A program made the translations under genes and the position numbers. The notes under the pieces were generated by a model, which saw only the letters and a program-made list of their open reading frames with translations, was not told the DNA's origin and did not search any database. Positions 8,965 through 17,500 of a DNA stretch of 64,000 nucleotides are shown piece by piece (within the stretch, counting starts at the first letter, position 1; each line of letters begins with the position of its first letter). Location: contig NZ_JAEINN010000002.1 in NCBI RefSeq assembly GCF_016342405.1, positions 1-64,000 on the forward strand. Reading direction: 5' to 3'. The DNA is from Maridesulfovibrio ferrireducens (GTDB lineage Bacteria; Desulfobacterota; Desulfovibrionia; Desulfovibrionales; Desulfovibrionaceae).

Positions 8965-9030
8965 CGGCTAAGCCATAACAATTTTTACCTGCCCACAACA
9001 TGACCCTGCTCTCACTCCCTCACCCGACAA

Positions 9031-9055
9031 GACCGGGGGCATAGAGTCCCCGGTC
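9031..9055 (+). other. Intercistronic hairpin without U-tract
   Basis: GACCGGGG (9031-9038) and CCCCGGTC (9048-9055) form a perfect 8-bp stem in the 126-nt gap between the Yip1-like gene and the next receiver gene. No T run follows directly, so it probably stabilises or partly attenuates the operon transcript. Confidence 0.5.
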
Positions 9056-9090
9056 CCACTGGTAAGAAAATTTTTGAGGAGTATCCGGAC

Positions 9091-9474
9091 ATGAAGAAAA
9101 TAAGGTTGCTGCTGGTAGATGATGAAAACGACTTCCTTAACGCTTATGTGCGGAGGCTGGTTCGTCGTAATGTTGAAGTTAGTGTGGCGTGTCGAGGGCG
9201 GGACGCTGTCGAAGCTGTAAAAGCTACAGATTTTGATGTCGTTGTTTTAGACGTAATGATGCCCGGTATGAATGGTATTGAGACCCTTCGGCAGATTAAG
9301 GCTGTTTCTCCTGCTCTTCCTGTAATCATTTTAACGGGGCATGCGAAATCTGAAGCTCTTGTCGAGGGAATGGAATGCGGGGCTTTTGACTTTTTGCTGA
9401 AGCCGGTCGGAACCGAAGATTTATACTACAAAATGTTAGATGCGATTCGGTCCCGGACTCTCGATTTAGTTTGA
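9091..9474 (+). CDS. Receiver-only response regulator
   Basis: 127 aa, a complete CheY-like receiver with D10/D11, phospho-acceptor D54 (LDVMMPGMNG), the LTGH switch Thr and LLKPVG Lys. No output domain. GAGGAG precedes the ATG and the PEP-synthase-like gene starts 18 nt downstream, so the two are probably translated together and the receiver may control that enzyme. Confidence 0.92.
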   Translation: MKKIRLLLVDDENDFLNAYVRRLVRRNVEVSVACRGRDAVEAVKATDFDVVVLDVMMPGMNGIETLRQIKAVSPALPVIILTGHAKSEALVEGMECGAFDFLLKPVGTEDLYYKMLDAIRSRTLDLV

Positions 9475-9492
9475 CCAGCCGGAGAGATAATT

Positions 9493-12099
9493 ATGCGTTC
9501 CATCTTTGAGATTATATCAAGAGTTGTACGAAATCCTTCAACTGAGAAGGATGACGGATCAAGGCAGTTTATCGCGCGTTGCGAAAATTTCAGATTACTA
9601 CTTGCCGCGAATAACAAAGCGTTGGAAATTATGGCGGAGATGAGTGAAGAAGCTCGTTTAAATTCTCTTTTCGGAATGTCACATGTGAGATCTCAAAGCC
9701 TTAAAGTCTCGGCAAATGTCCGTCAGATGATAGAGCGTTTATGTCGCATGAATCCAGGAAAATATGATGCCTTAAAAGATGTTTTTAATATTATTGTTAT
9801 GGAGATGGAAAAAGCTTCGGACAGTCGTTCTGAGCAGTCTCGAGGACCGTTGATTTTAACTATGGATGAAATTTGTGCAGAATCAATTTCCGAAACAGGA
9901 TCTAAAATGGCTATGCTTGGAGAAATTCGTTCTGAGCTGGGTCTTAAAGTTCCTGAAGGGTTTTCCATAACAGCTTCAGCCTTTATGTTTTTTATGGAAA
10001 ATTCCGGTCTGGATGATGAGATCAACCGGTTGATTCAGATAACCGACGGTAATGATTTAAATGAGCTTCAAACTCTGGAAGCAAGCATAAAACATGCAAT
10101 AGATTTAGCTGCTATGCCGATTGAGCTTGAAGATTATATCGAAGGGGCTAGCTCAGAACTTTTGAAAGACAGACATGATTTACGGTTGGCAATACGCAGC
10201 AGTGCGTTAGGAGAAGATTCCGGAGAGGCCAGTTTTGCGGGGCAATTTCTTTCTGTTTTGGGTGTTTCTCCCGAAAATATAACGGATTCTTACAGGGCTG
10301 TTGTTGCAAGTATGTATTCTGCTACCGCCATGACTTACCTGCTTAATCAGGGGCTTCGTGAAGATGAGCTTGTCATGTGTGTAGGATGTCTTGAAATGAT
10401 TGAATCCGTGGCTGGCGGAGTCATATACACTCGTGATCCTATTGGGAAACACAAGAATGCTCTGATAATAAGCGGAGTGCCGGGTCACCCCTGTTCGATT
10501 GTTGACGGAAGTGCACTTGCGGATACATGGGTTATGGATCGTGCTGATCGTACGCTTCGTGATGTTTTTATCGCTGATAAAGAGTGGCAATGTCTAAGTT
10601 CGTCAAATGGTCAAATTAATAGAGTTAAAGTGTCTGAAAACAGACGCAGTGTTCCTTCAATTCCTTATTCTGTAATTATTGAACTTGCTGAAATTGCGCT
10701 CAGGATTGAAAAGCATTTCAATTGTCCGCAGGATATTGAATGGGTTAAATCGTCTGACGGTCAGATTTATATATTGCAATGTCGTCCCTTGTCTGTCGCT
10801 GAGTCGCAGAGCAATGGCGATTCAATTCCTAAAAAAGATGAACATGAATCGCTCGCTATTTTGAGTAATTGTATTCCAGCCAGTCACGGTTTTGCCTGCG
10901 GTGAAGTCGTTATAGTCGAAACAGATGATGACATGTTTAATTTTCCCGACGGCGCAATTTTACTTACTTATAATGCCAAACCTCGTCTTGCTGCTTTGTT
11001 GCCGAGGGCCGGAGCTCTGATTTCAGAGCATGGCAGTGCGACCGGACATCTTGCGAATGTTGCCAGAGAATTCGGAATTCCAGCTTTTATTGGAATTACG
11101 GGAGCTGTGGAAAAGTTATCAGGAGTCGGTGTTGTCAGTGTTAATACTGCAACGGGCAGGATTTATCGCGGGTTTCTGAGTGGTCAAAATTATACTCGAG
11201 ATAATCTTGCGGTTTTGCCGCAGAATAATCCCGTAATAACAGCCTTACGAAATACCCTGCCTTTTATTGTTCCGCTTTCGTTGACGGACCCGGATTCTTC
11301 TAAATTTACACCGTCTAATTGTGCATCGCTGCATGATATTACCAGATTTTGTCATGAAAAGGCTGTCGCGGAAATGTTCCGTGAAAATGCTATGTCCGCA
11401 GCAAATGCCAAGAGATTGAAGGGAGAACGTTTACTTCAATACTGGCTGATCGACCTCGGAGGCGGAACTTCTTCTTCGGTTGATGATAAATATATAAGTC
11501 TCTCTGATATTAAATCAAATACTATGAAAGCGTTATGGATCGGTATGACGCAAATTCCGTGGGACGGACCGCCTCCGGTTCAGGCCGCCGGTTTGATGTC
11601 TGTCATTTCTGAAGCGGCCTGTAATCCGGCACTGGCTCCGGGCATGTCTAATAATATGGGTGACCGTAACTATTTCATAGTGTCCAGAAATTATTGCAAC
11701 CTTCAATCCCGCTTCGGTTTCCATTTTTGCACTGTGGAAGGGTATGCGGGTGATGACCCTGATGAAAATTATGCGTTTTTTCAATTTTCCGGCGGGGGGG
11801 CTGACAAGTCACGCCGCATGATTCGTTCTTGGTTAATTGCCGGAATTCTCGAAAAACAGGGATTTATTGTTGATGTAAAGGAAGACTCGCTTTTTGCCAG
11901 AATTGAAGGCGTTGCGGCGGAAGCTGTTGAGCAGGCACTTGCTGTTGCCGGATATTTGCTGGTTCATACCAGACAAATTGACATGGTTATGTCGGATTCT
12001 AATGCATATCGGAACTATCAGGTTAAATTCGCGCAGGACATAGAAGCTGTTCTATCAAGTTATAGTATCCAATCTTCCGAGCAGGGGAGGTCCTTATGA
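9493..12099 (+). CDS. PEP-synthase-like protein (nucleotide-binding plus phosphohistidine domains, non-canonical C-terminus)
   Basis: 868 aa. Residues ~115-440 resemble the ATP-grasp PPDK/PEP-synthase N-domain (LAIRSSALGEDSGEASFAGQ; DIEW...QCRPL). Residues ~455-570 are the swivelling phosphohistidine domain, with catalytic His519 in SATGHLANVAREFGIPA. The PEP/pyruvate TIM barrel expected after it is absent; the last ~290 residues are an unrecognised domain containing LIDLGGGTSSSVDDKY. The ~110-residue N-terminal helical part is also non-standard. It may move phosphate from ATP to a protein or small acceptor rather than make PEP. The gene overlaps the next kinase start by 4 nt (ATGA). Domain calls are firm; function is open. 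Confidence 0.82.
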   Translation: MRSIFEIISRVVRNPSTEKDDGSRQFIARCENFRLLLAANNKALEIMAEMSEEARLNSLFGMSHVRSQSLKVSANVRQMIERLCRMNPGKYDALKDVFNIIVMEMEKASDSRSEQSRGPLILTMDEICAESISETGSKMAMLGEIRSELGLKVPEGFSITASAFMFFMENSGLDDEINRLIQITDGNDLNELQTLEASIKHAIDLAAMPIELEDYIEGASSELLKDRHDLRLAIRSSALGEDSGEASFAGQFLSVLGVSPENITDSYRAVVASMYSATAMTYLLNQGLREDELVMCVGCLEMIESVAGGVIYTRDPIGKHKNALIISGVPGHPCSIVDGSALADTWVMDRADRTLRDVFIADKEWQCLSSSNGQINRVKVSENRRSVPSIPYSVIIELAEIALRIEKHFNCPQDIEWVKSSDGQIYILQCRPLSVAESQSNGDSIPKKDEHESLAILSNCIPASHGFACGEVVIVETDDDMFNFPDGAILLTYNAKPRLAALLPRAGALISEHGSATGHLANVAREFGIPAFIGITGAVEKLSGVGVVSVNTATGRIYRGFLSGQNYTRDNLAVLPQNNPVITALRNTLPFIVPLSLTDPDSSKFTPSNCASLHDITRFCHEKAVAEMFRENAMSAANAKRLKGERLLQYWLIDLGGGTSSSVDDKYISLSDIKSNTMKALWIGMTQIPWDGPPPVQAAGLMSVISEAACNPALAPGMSNNMGDRNYFIVSRNYCNLQSRFGFHFCTVEGYAGDDPDENYAFFQFSGGGADKSRRMIRSWLIAGILEKQGFIVDVKEDSLFARIEGVAAEAVEQALAVAGYLLVHTRQIDMVMSDSNAYRNYQVKFAQDIEAVLSSYSIQSSEQGRSL

Positions 12100-13757
12100 C
12101 AAGCACTTCCTACACGAAGCTGAGATGGAAACTGATTGCAATAACCTTATGCTTTTCTCTCATACCTCTTTTTGCATTGGGCTATGTCATTCATGATCAG
12201 TTCAGTAAATCTTATGAAGAAAAACTGACCAGTAATCTGGTGCTCGTTGTTAATAGCAAGCGAGATACCATCGACATGTTTTTAAATGAACGGGTGGTGC
12301 AATTGCAGAATCTTGCCAATACGCACACGCTCGCGCAGATGACTGACCAAACATATCTGAATTCTCTTTTTGATATAATTCATAATACCTCACGGTCATT
12401 TATAGACCTTGGCGTTATCGGTCCGGATGGAAGCCATGAGGCTTATAGTGGTCCTTTTGATCTCCGGGATGTTAATTACAAAGACGAAGCATGGTTTAAT
12501 CAGGTTATGCTTAAAGGAGTCTATGTAAGTGATGTTTTTATGGGATTTAGAAATTTTCCACATTTCATCATTGCAGTGAAAAGGCGAGAGGCTGGTAAAA
12601 CATGGATATTAAGGGCCACCATTGATTCTGATGTTTTTACTACTCTTGTCAGAAATGTGCGGAGCGGTAAGCTCGGTGATGCCTATCTGGTCAATCGTAA
12701 TTGGGAACTTCAAACTTCCTCAAGATTTGGCGGTAAGGTTTTATCCAAAGCCACGCTGCCTGAATATTCCGGTGGCAGACCTGTGGATATTTGTAAATGG
12801 ACTGAAAGTGGAACAACTCATGTTGCGGCTATAACCTCTTTGTCACTTACCGACTGGAAACTTGTGGTGACTGAAAGTCCCGGAGAAGAGCTTTCGCCGT
12901 TGCTGCGGGTTCAATCCATGGTTTATCTTTTGTTTCTGATTTGCGCATGTATGATTTTTGCCGGCACGTATCTGACTGTTGCGTCTGTGGTCGGGAAATT
13001 AAAGGCTGCGAATGATGAAAGAGCTGCGCTGGATGCGACACTTATGCAATCAAGTAAAATGGCTTCTCTCGGTAAGATGGCGGCAGGAGTTGCGCATGAA
13101 ATTAATAATCCTTTGTCTATTATAAGGGAAAGCGCCGGATGGATTCGCGATCTCATCAACGATGGAGAATTGGACGGATTCGAAGCTTTGGATGATCTCA
13201 ATGAGGCTGTCAGCGACATTGACCGTCATGTTGAAAGAGCGCGGACAGTGACTCATAGAATGTTGGGTTTTGCCCGTAGAATGGAGCCGGCTCAGGAAGA
13301 TGTTGATCTTAATATTCTGGCTAAACAGACCGTTGCTTTTCTGGAAAATGAAATCAAGTATCGCAATATTGAAGTCGTTTTTGATCTTGACTCAAACCTT
13401 CCATTAATAACTACAGATTCTAATCAGGTACAGCAGATAATTCTTAATTTGCTGGAAAACTCAATTGATGCTGTTGCTGAGAATGGAAGTATCACATTGG
13501 AAAGCCGTGTCGAGGGATCTTTCATTGCTATGGGAGTTAAGGATACGGGGACGGGGATATTGCCGGATCAGCTTACAAAAGTTTTTGATCCGTTTTTTAC
13601 AACAAAATCAGCAGGCGAGGGTACAGGATTGGGCCTATCAATTATATACAGTACATTGAATAAACTGGGTGGTAAAATCACAGTGCAAAGTGAACATGGG
13701 CAGGGGGCTGTATTTACTTTTTTTCTACCGCTATCAGGCGTTGTCCACGATAGCTAG
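12096..13757 (+). CDS. Cache-domain membrane sensor histidine kinase (paralog of the 2912 kinase)
   Basis: 553 aa with helices at ~13-33 and ~270-290, a Cache-like periplasmic sensor between them, and a cytoplasmic kinase core. AAGVAHEINNPLS places the phospho-His at residue 334. N box NLLENSIDAV, G1 DTGTGIL and G2 GTGLGLSI are intact. The sensor is recognisably related to that of the 2912 kinase, so the two may detect related ligands. It overlaps the preceding gene by 4 nt and lies 8 nt upstream of a receiver gene, its likely partner. Confidence 0.93.
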   Translation: MTSTSYTKLRWKLIAITLCFSLIPLFALGYVIHDQFSKSYEEKLTSNLVLVVNSKRDTIDMFLNERVVQLQNLANTHTLAQMTDQTYLNSLFDIIHNTSRSFIDLGVIGPDGSHEAYSGPFDLRDVNYKDEAWFNQVMLKGVYVSDVFMGFRNFPHFIIAVKRREAGKTWILRATIDSDVFTTLVRNVRSGKLGDAYLVNRNWELQTSSRFGGKVLSKATLPEYSGGRPVDICKWTESGTTHVAAITSLSLTDWKLVVTESPGEELSPLLRVQSMVYLLFLICACMIFAGTYLTVASVVGKLKAANDERAALDATLMQSSKMASLGKMAAGVAHEINNPLSIIRESAGWIRDLINDGELDGFEALDDLNEAVSDIDRHVERARTVTHRMLGFARRMEPAQEDVDLNILAKQTVAFLENEIKYRNIEVVFDLDSNLPLITTDSNQVQQIILNLLENSIDAVAENGSITLESRVEGSFIAMGVKDTGTGILPDQLTKVFDPFFTTKSAGEGTGLGLSIIYSTLNKLGGKITVQSEHGQGAVFTFFLPLSGVVHDS

Positions 13758-13765
13758 GAGGGACC

Positions 13766-14164
13766 ATGTCCAGAATAAGAGTGCTTGTGGTGGATGATGA
13801 ACCTGATTTCTTGAAGTTGATAGGGCGGAGACTTGCGAAGCGAAATGTTGATGTGGATGTTGCAAATAACGGACAGGAAGCCCTTAACTTTTTGTCGAAG
13901 ACTTCAGTGAATGTGGTCATTTTAGATGTTAGAATGCCGGGACTGAGCGGTATTGAAACTCTTAAGGAAATCAGGCGCAGATATCATGATGTCGAAGTTA
14001 TCATGCTTACGGGGCATGGTTCCGTGCAGTCAGGAATCGAGGGTATCAGTCATGGCGCATATGACTATATTCTTAAGCCTTTTTTGATTGATGATCTGCT
14101 TGAAAGAATACGCGCCGCGAACGAGCACTCAGAGCTTAAGCGACAGAGCAGGAATGTTTCATGA
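13766..14164 (+). CDS. Receiver-only response regulator
   Basis: 132 aa; D10/D11, phospho-acceptor D54 (LDVRMPGLSG), LTGHGS and LKPF. A short basic tail follows and no output domain is present. AGGAGGGACC precedes the ATG. Its stop overlaps the start of the next kinase by 4 nt (ATGA), implying coupled translation with that kinase. Confidence 0.92.
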   Translation: MSRIRVLVVDDEPDFLKLIGRRLAKRNVDVDVANNGQEALNFLSKTSVNVVILDVRMPGLSGIETLKEIRRRYHDVEVIMLTGHGSVQSGIEGISHGAYDYILKPFLIDDLLERIRAANEHSELKRQSRNVS

Positions 14165-15060
14165 CTCTTACACGGGCTAAGCAAACTCTCCAATTGGGGC
14201 AATACGCATATCCTCTGTCATATTTGGTGATATTGGTTGTTGCTTATGAATGGCCTTTTGCAGGAAGTGTTGCAGCGGTATTATCGTCCATTGGGTTGTG
14301 GTTGATTCTCAGGTCATCATCCTGCTCGCTCAAGCAAGCATGTGATGAACAGACGGACCTTAAGAATCAGCTCGTACAATCTCAAAAAATATCTGCGCTC
14401 GGTGAAATTTCAACAGGTATAGCGCATGAGATCAATAATCCGCTGAGTATTATCATGCAGGAAGCTGAATTGATGCGGACAAATCTTCACTCAGATTCGA
14501 CCCAGAAAGAAATGGATGAGCTACGGGAAAGTCTGGATGTTGTTTTTCAGCAGGTGGAACGGTGCTCTGACATTACTCATAAGTTGTTGGATTTTGCCCG
14601 AAAGAGACATCCGGTTACACAGTGTGCAGATATTAATCGATTGTTACTGGATATGTTGAATTTGCTTCAATCCGAGACTGAAGCCAAAAATATCCGGATA
14701 GTAAAAAGATTCAGCGCTGATATTCCGAAAATAAAAACAGACCCACCTTTGTTGCGGCAGGTCTTTCTTAATCTACTGAATAACGCCGTTCAGGCTGTAG
14801 ATAAGAGCGGCGAGATTCTGGTAACCACCTGGAACAGTGATGATATGGCTTTTGCTCAGATTCGTGATACCGGACCGGGTATTTCTGAAAAGGAGATAAA
14901 GCAAATATTTAATCCTTTTTATACGACCAAGCCTCCCGGGAAGGGGACAGGCCTAGGACTGTCCGTCAGTCTTCGGATTGTAAATCAGTTGGGCGGTTAT
15001 ATTACTGTAGACTCAGAGCTGGGAAAGGGCGCTGCTTTTACCGTTCATGTTCCTATTTAA
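14161..15060 (+). CDS. Short membrane histidine kinase without a sensor domain
   Basis: 299 aa. Two closely spaced hydrophobic segments (~16-30 and ~36-50) leave almost no periplasmic loop, so input is membrane-embedded or through partners. The kinase core follows directly: H89 in GIAHEINNPLS, N box NLLNNAVQAV, G1 DTGPGIS, G2 GTGLGLSV. It is translationally coupled to the upstream receiver and 23 nt upstream of another. Confidence 0.9.
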   Translation: MTLTRAKQTLQLGQYAYPLSYLVILVVAYEWPFAGSVAAVLSSIGLWLILRSSSCSLKQACDEQTDLKNQLVQSQKISALGEISTGIAHEINNPLSIIMQEAELMRTNLHSDSTQKEMDELRESLDVVFQQVERCSDITHKLLDFARKRHPVTQCADINRLLLDMLNLLQSETEAKNIRIVKRFSADIPKIKTDPPLLRQVFLNLLNNAVQAVDKSGEILVTTWNSDDMAFAQIRDTGPGISEKEIKQIFNPFYTTKPPGKGTGLGLSVSLRIVNQLGGYITVDSELGKGAAFTVHVPI

Positions 15061-15083
15061 TATCAGAATATCAGGAGTATAAG

Positions 15084-15518
15084 ATGGAAAAATCTTCAAA
15101 GGGGATTATTAAAGTTTTAGTTGTGGATGACGAGGAACGTTTTCGGAAAACTACAGTCCGTATGCTTAAAGATAAAGGTTTAGTGGTCGACGATGCTGCT
15201 GACGGGGTTATTGCTCTTGAAAAACTGGCGGAAAGTGATTTTGATGTTGTTCTGCTTGATATTAAAATGCCCGGACTTTCCGGAGAGGAAACCTTTCATA
15301 GAATTCAGCAGGATAGCTATGATGTGGAGACGGTTTTTCTTTCCGGACATGTTTCTCTTAACCGGGCTGTAGATTTAATTCAGCATGGAGCGTTTGATTA
15401 TATCCTTAAACCTGCTTCATTTCGGGATATATTTAAAAAAATACAGAAGGCATATGAGCAGAAAATGCTCCGTAACGGTAAAATAGATATCCACGATCTG
15501 TTGAGTAATCCTGAATAA
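15084..15518 (+). CDS. Receiver-only response regulator
   Basis: 144 aa. Receiver with D15/D16, phospho-acceptor D59 (LDIKMPGLSG), LSGH in place of LTGH (Ser at the switch residue) and LKPAS. A ~20-residue tail has no known output domain. CAGGAG lies upstream of the ATG. It is the fifth receiver of the operon and precedes the PAS kinase gene. Confidence 0.92.
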   Translation: MEKSSKGIIKVLVVDDEERFRKTTVRMLKDKGLVVDDAADGVIALEKLAESDFDVVLLDIKMPGLSGEETFHRIQQDSYDVETVFLSGHVSLNRAVDLIQHGAFDYILKPASFRDIFKKIQKAYEQKMLRNGKIDIHDLLSNPE

Positions 15519-15543
15519 CCATGCTTAATCATGGAGACATCTC

Positions 15544-17070
15544 ATGACTGAATTTTCTCAAGATAATATGAGACTCTGCTATTGGAATGGTTCAATGAAT
15601 CCCTTTATTATAGGGATTGTAGGAGTTGGGCCTGGGCTTAAGGTTCTTTTAGATATCATTAACAATGAGGTTTTTAGAGAGTTTCTTCCTGATATGACGC
15701 TGGTCGCAATAAGCGACATTCATCAAAAGAAAGACATCCTTGCAGTTCGTGAGCTTGGTATTCCATTATACAACACCTATGTTGAAATGCTTGAAGAACA
15801 TTCTGAAATTAATCTGGTAATCGAAATGGCTGGCAGCATTGATATGTTTTCGAGTCTCAGAAAATATCTTCCGGAGTCTGTTTCTTTGATGGATCATCGT
15901 GAAATTGTGTTCTTCTGCGGCCTGCATGACATGGCGCTTGTGAAGGGGAATTATAAGAATAACTTAGCTCACCAACAGGTTTTAATCCAGTCGATCATAG
16001 ACGAGATCCGGGAAGATATTTTCCTTATGGATAAGAACGGATGTGTTGTGGATATAAATAGTGTTGTATGGCGGAGAGCCGAAATCCCAAAAAGTGAATT
16101 GATAGGTAAAACCTGCTGGAACGCCGCACGCCTGCGTGACGGGTCCACTTTTTGTGATCAGTTTGATCCTGAATGTCCGTTCCATAAGACTCTCAAGAGT
16201 GGAAAAAAAGAAGAATCCCTTGTCACAAAGGTTAATAGCGATGGCCTTTTGCAATATTACAGGCTCTATGCGTATCCGATTTTCGACATGAGGGGTAAAA
16301 TGTCTCACATAATGGTCATGCATCGGGATATTACTGAACGAACCCATCGTGAAAAGCACCAGAATCAACGTGATAAGCTTGCTGTCATCGGTGAGATGTC
16401 TACATATCTGGCTCATGAAATACGCAATCCGCTTTTTGCAATAGGGGGCTTTGCCAATTCATTATTTAAGTCTTCATGTCTTAACGAGAAGGACCGGGAG
16501 AAGGTTCAGATTATTGTTGAAGAAACAAAACGACTGGATAGATTGCTCACTAATATGCTTAATTTTGTTCGCTCTTCTCATTCATCAAGAAAGGAATTGG
16601 ATATAGTTTCGGTTGTTCAAGGTGCGGCTGAATTGATGTCGATCGGTTATGGTCAGCAGGGGTACCGGATAGAGGTTTGTTCTGTGTCTCCGCTTCCAAA
16701 TGTTCTTGGGGATGAAGACGCTTTGAAGCAATGTATTGTTAATCTGATTAAAAATGCAGTTGAAGCTATGCCTGAAGGCGGAGATATCACACTTAGTCTT
16801 GATTTGCATGATGGCGATGTTGTTTTGCAGGTAACCGATACCGGAGTTGGTATGAATGAGCATGAACAGGATCGTGTTTTTAATCCTTTTTATTCTACCA
16901 AAGAAGATGGCAGCGGGCTTGGCTTGGCAATGATTAAGAAGATTGTTGAAGAGCTGGGCGGGCGAGTGGAACTTGCAAGTAAGCCGGGCCAAGGCACAAC
17001 TGTTTCTCTGTTTTTGCCTCCTGCCCTTGACGTTGAGGTTGCGGAAGTAAATGATGCTGTCGCAAATTAA
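15544..17070 (+). CDS. Cytoplasmic histidine kinase with Rossmann-like N-domain and PAS domain
   Basis: 508 aa without membrane helices. Residues ~18-135 look like a dinucleotide-binding Rossmann fold (FIIGIVGVGPGLKVLLDII, then acidic DI near 57 and VIEMAGS). A PAS domain occupies ~150-265 with C-x-Q-x7-C (CDQFDPEC) near its centre. H291 in LAHEIRNPL, N box NLIKNAVEAM, G1 DTGVGM and G2 GSGLGLAM form the kinase. If the fold is real, it may report a nucleotide cofactor or metabolite. It is the last gene before the operon terminator. Confidence 0.87.
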   Translation: MTEFSQDNMRLCYWNGSMNPFIIGIVGVGPGLKVLLDIINNEVFREFLPDMTLVAISDIHQKKDILAVRELGIPLYNTYVEMLEEHSEINLVIEMAGSIDMFSSLRKYLPESVSLMDHREIVFFCGLHDMALVKGNYKNNLAHQQVLIQSIIDEIREDIFLMDKNGCVVDINSVVWRRAEIPKSELIGKTCWNAARLRDGSTFCDQFDPECPFHKTLKSGKKEESLVTKVNSDGLLQYYRLYAYPIFDMRGKMSHIMVMHRDITERTHREKHQNQRDKLAVIGEMSTYLAHEIRNPLFAIGGFANSLFKSSCLNEKDREKVQIIVEETKRLDRLLTNMLNFVRSSHSSRKELDIVSVVQGAAELMSIGYGQQGYRIEVCSVSPLPNVLGDEDALKQCIVNLIKNAVEAMPEGGDITLSLDLHDGDVVLQVTDTGVGMNEHEQDRVFNPFYSTKEDGSGLGLAMIKKIVEELGGRVELASKPGQGTTVSLFLPPALDVEVAEVNDAVAN

Positions 17071-17172
17071 AGAGATAATGAATAGCCCGTTGCGAGAGCT
17101 TTAGGTTTCAGTAATGTGTCGAAAATGGCAACGTTTTACCCTTGAATTCGGTTTAGTTGCCATGTACGTTGC

Positions 17173-17200
17173 AGCCCTCTAGTATTAAGAGGGCTTTTTC
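17173..17200 (+). terminator. Intrinsic terminator ending the sigma54 operon
   Basis: AGCCCTCT (17173-17180) and AGAGGGCT (17188-17195) form an 8-bp stem with a 7-nt loop, followed by TTTTTC. A weaker 8-bp inverted repeat (17125-17132 with 17156-17163) lies between the stop codon and this hairpin. Confidence 0.88.
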
Positions 17201-17255
17201 GTGTTTTCAGAGCTGGGATTAATTTTCATCCAAATGTGGGGAAGATCAAACCACG

Positions 17256-17290
17256 CAAAAAAAGGCTTACAACGTTTAAGTCGTAAGCCT
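17256..17290 (-). terminator. Intrinsic terminator of the original tRNA-Arg gene
   Basis: AGGCTTAC (17263-17270) pairs with GTAAGCCT (17283-17290). Read on the minus strand the hairpin is followed by seven T. It lies 11 nt past the 3' CCA of the tRNA remnant, the usual arrangement for a monocistronic tRNA gene. Confidence 0.85.
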
Positions 17291-17301
17291 TTATTATAAG
17301 C

Positions 17302-17351
17302 TGGTGCGGCAGGAAGGATTCGAACCCTCGGCCAACGGCTTAGAAGGCCGT
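17302..17351 (-). pseudogene. 3' half of tRNA-Arg(TCT): attachment-site remnant of the island
   Basis: On the minus strand the sequence contains anticodon stem ACGGC/GCCGT with loop CTTCTAA (anticodon TCT, Arg), a T-arm with TTCGAAT, the 3' acceptor strand CTGCCGC and A-CCA. Nothing to the right supplies the 5' acceptor strand (GCGGCAG expected) or D-arm. The gene is therefore only the 3' half, as left behind when an integrase recombines within a tRNA and rebuilds the intact copy at the other end. The adjacent integrase supports this. Confidence 0.85.
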
Positions 17352-17465
17352 AAACAAATATTTTCACTGCTTTTCATTTGTTTGCATATACTGCTGTTTT
17401 CCTAGTCTTAATCGCAATATGACTTGCATCTGTTTGCTTGCTTTTTCATCCATTTTCAGTACAAG

Positions 17466-17489
17466 TGTGGGGAAGAGTGTGGGGAAGAG
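17466..17489 (+). repeat. Tandem 12-bp repeats upstream of the integrase gene, with a third copy left of the att site
   Basis: TGTGGGGAAGAG occurs twice in perfect tandem (17466-17477, 17478-17489) immediately before the integrase Shine-Dalgarno. An 11/12 copy (TGTGGGGAAGA) lies at 17235-17245 on the other side of the tRNA remnant. In both places TTTTCATCCA occurs shortly upstream. Such repeats could be integrase arm-type or excisionase sites. Confidence 0.6.
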
Positions 17490-17500
17490 CAGGAGGATGT

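Noticed and set aside
17185-17367. 60-codon minus-strand frame over the tRNA remnant
   Set aside because: It runs through the tRNA-Arg fragment and its terminator; no ribosome site or family match.
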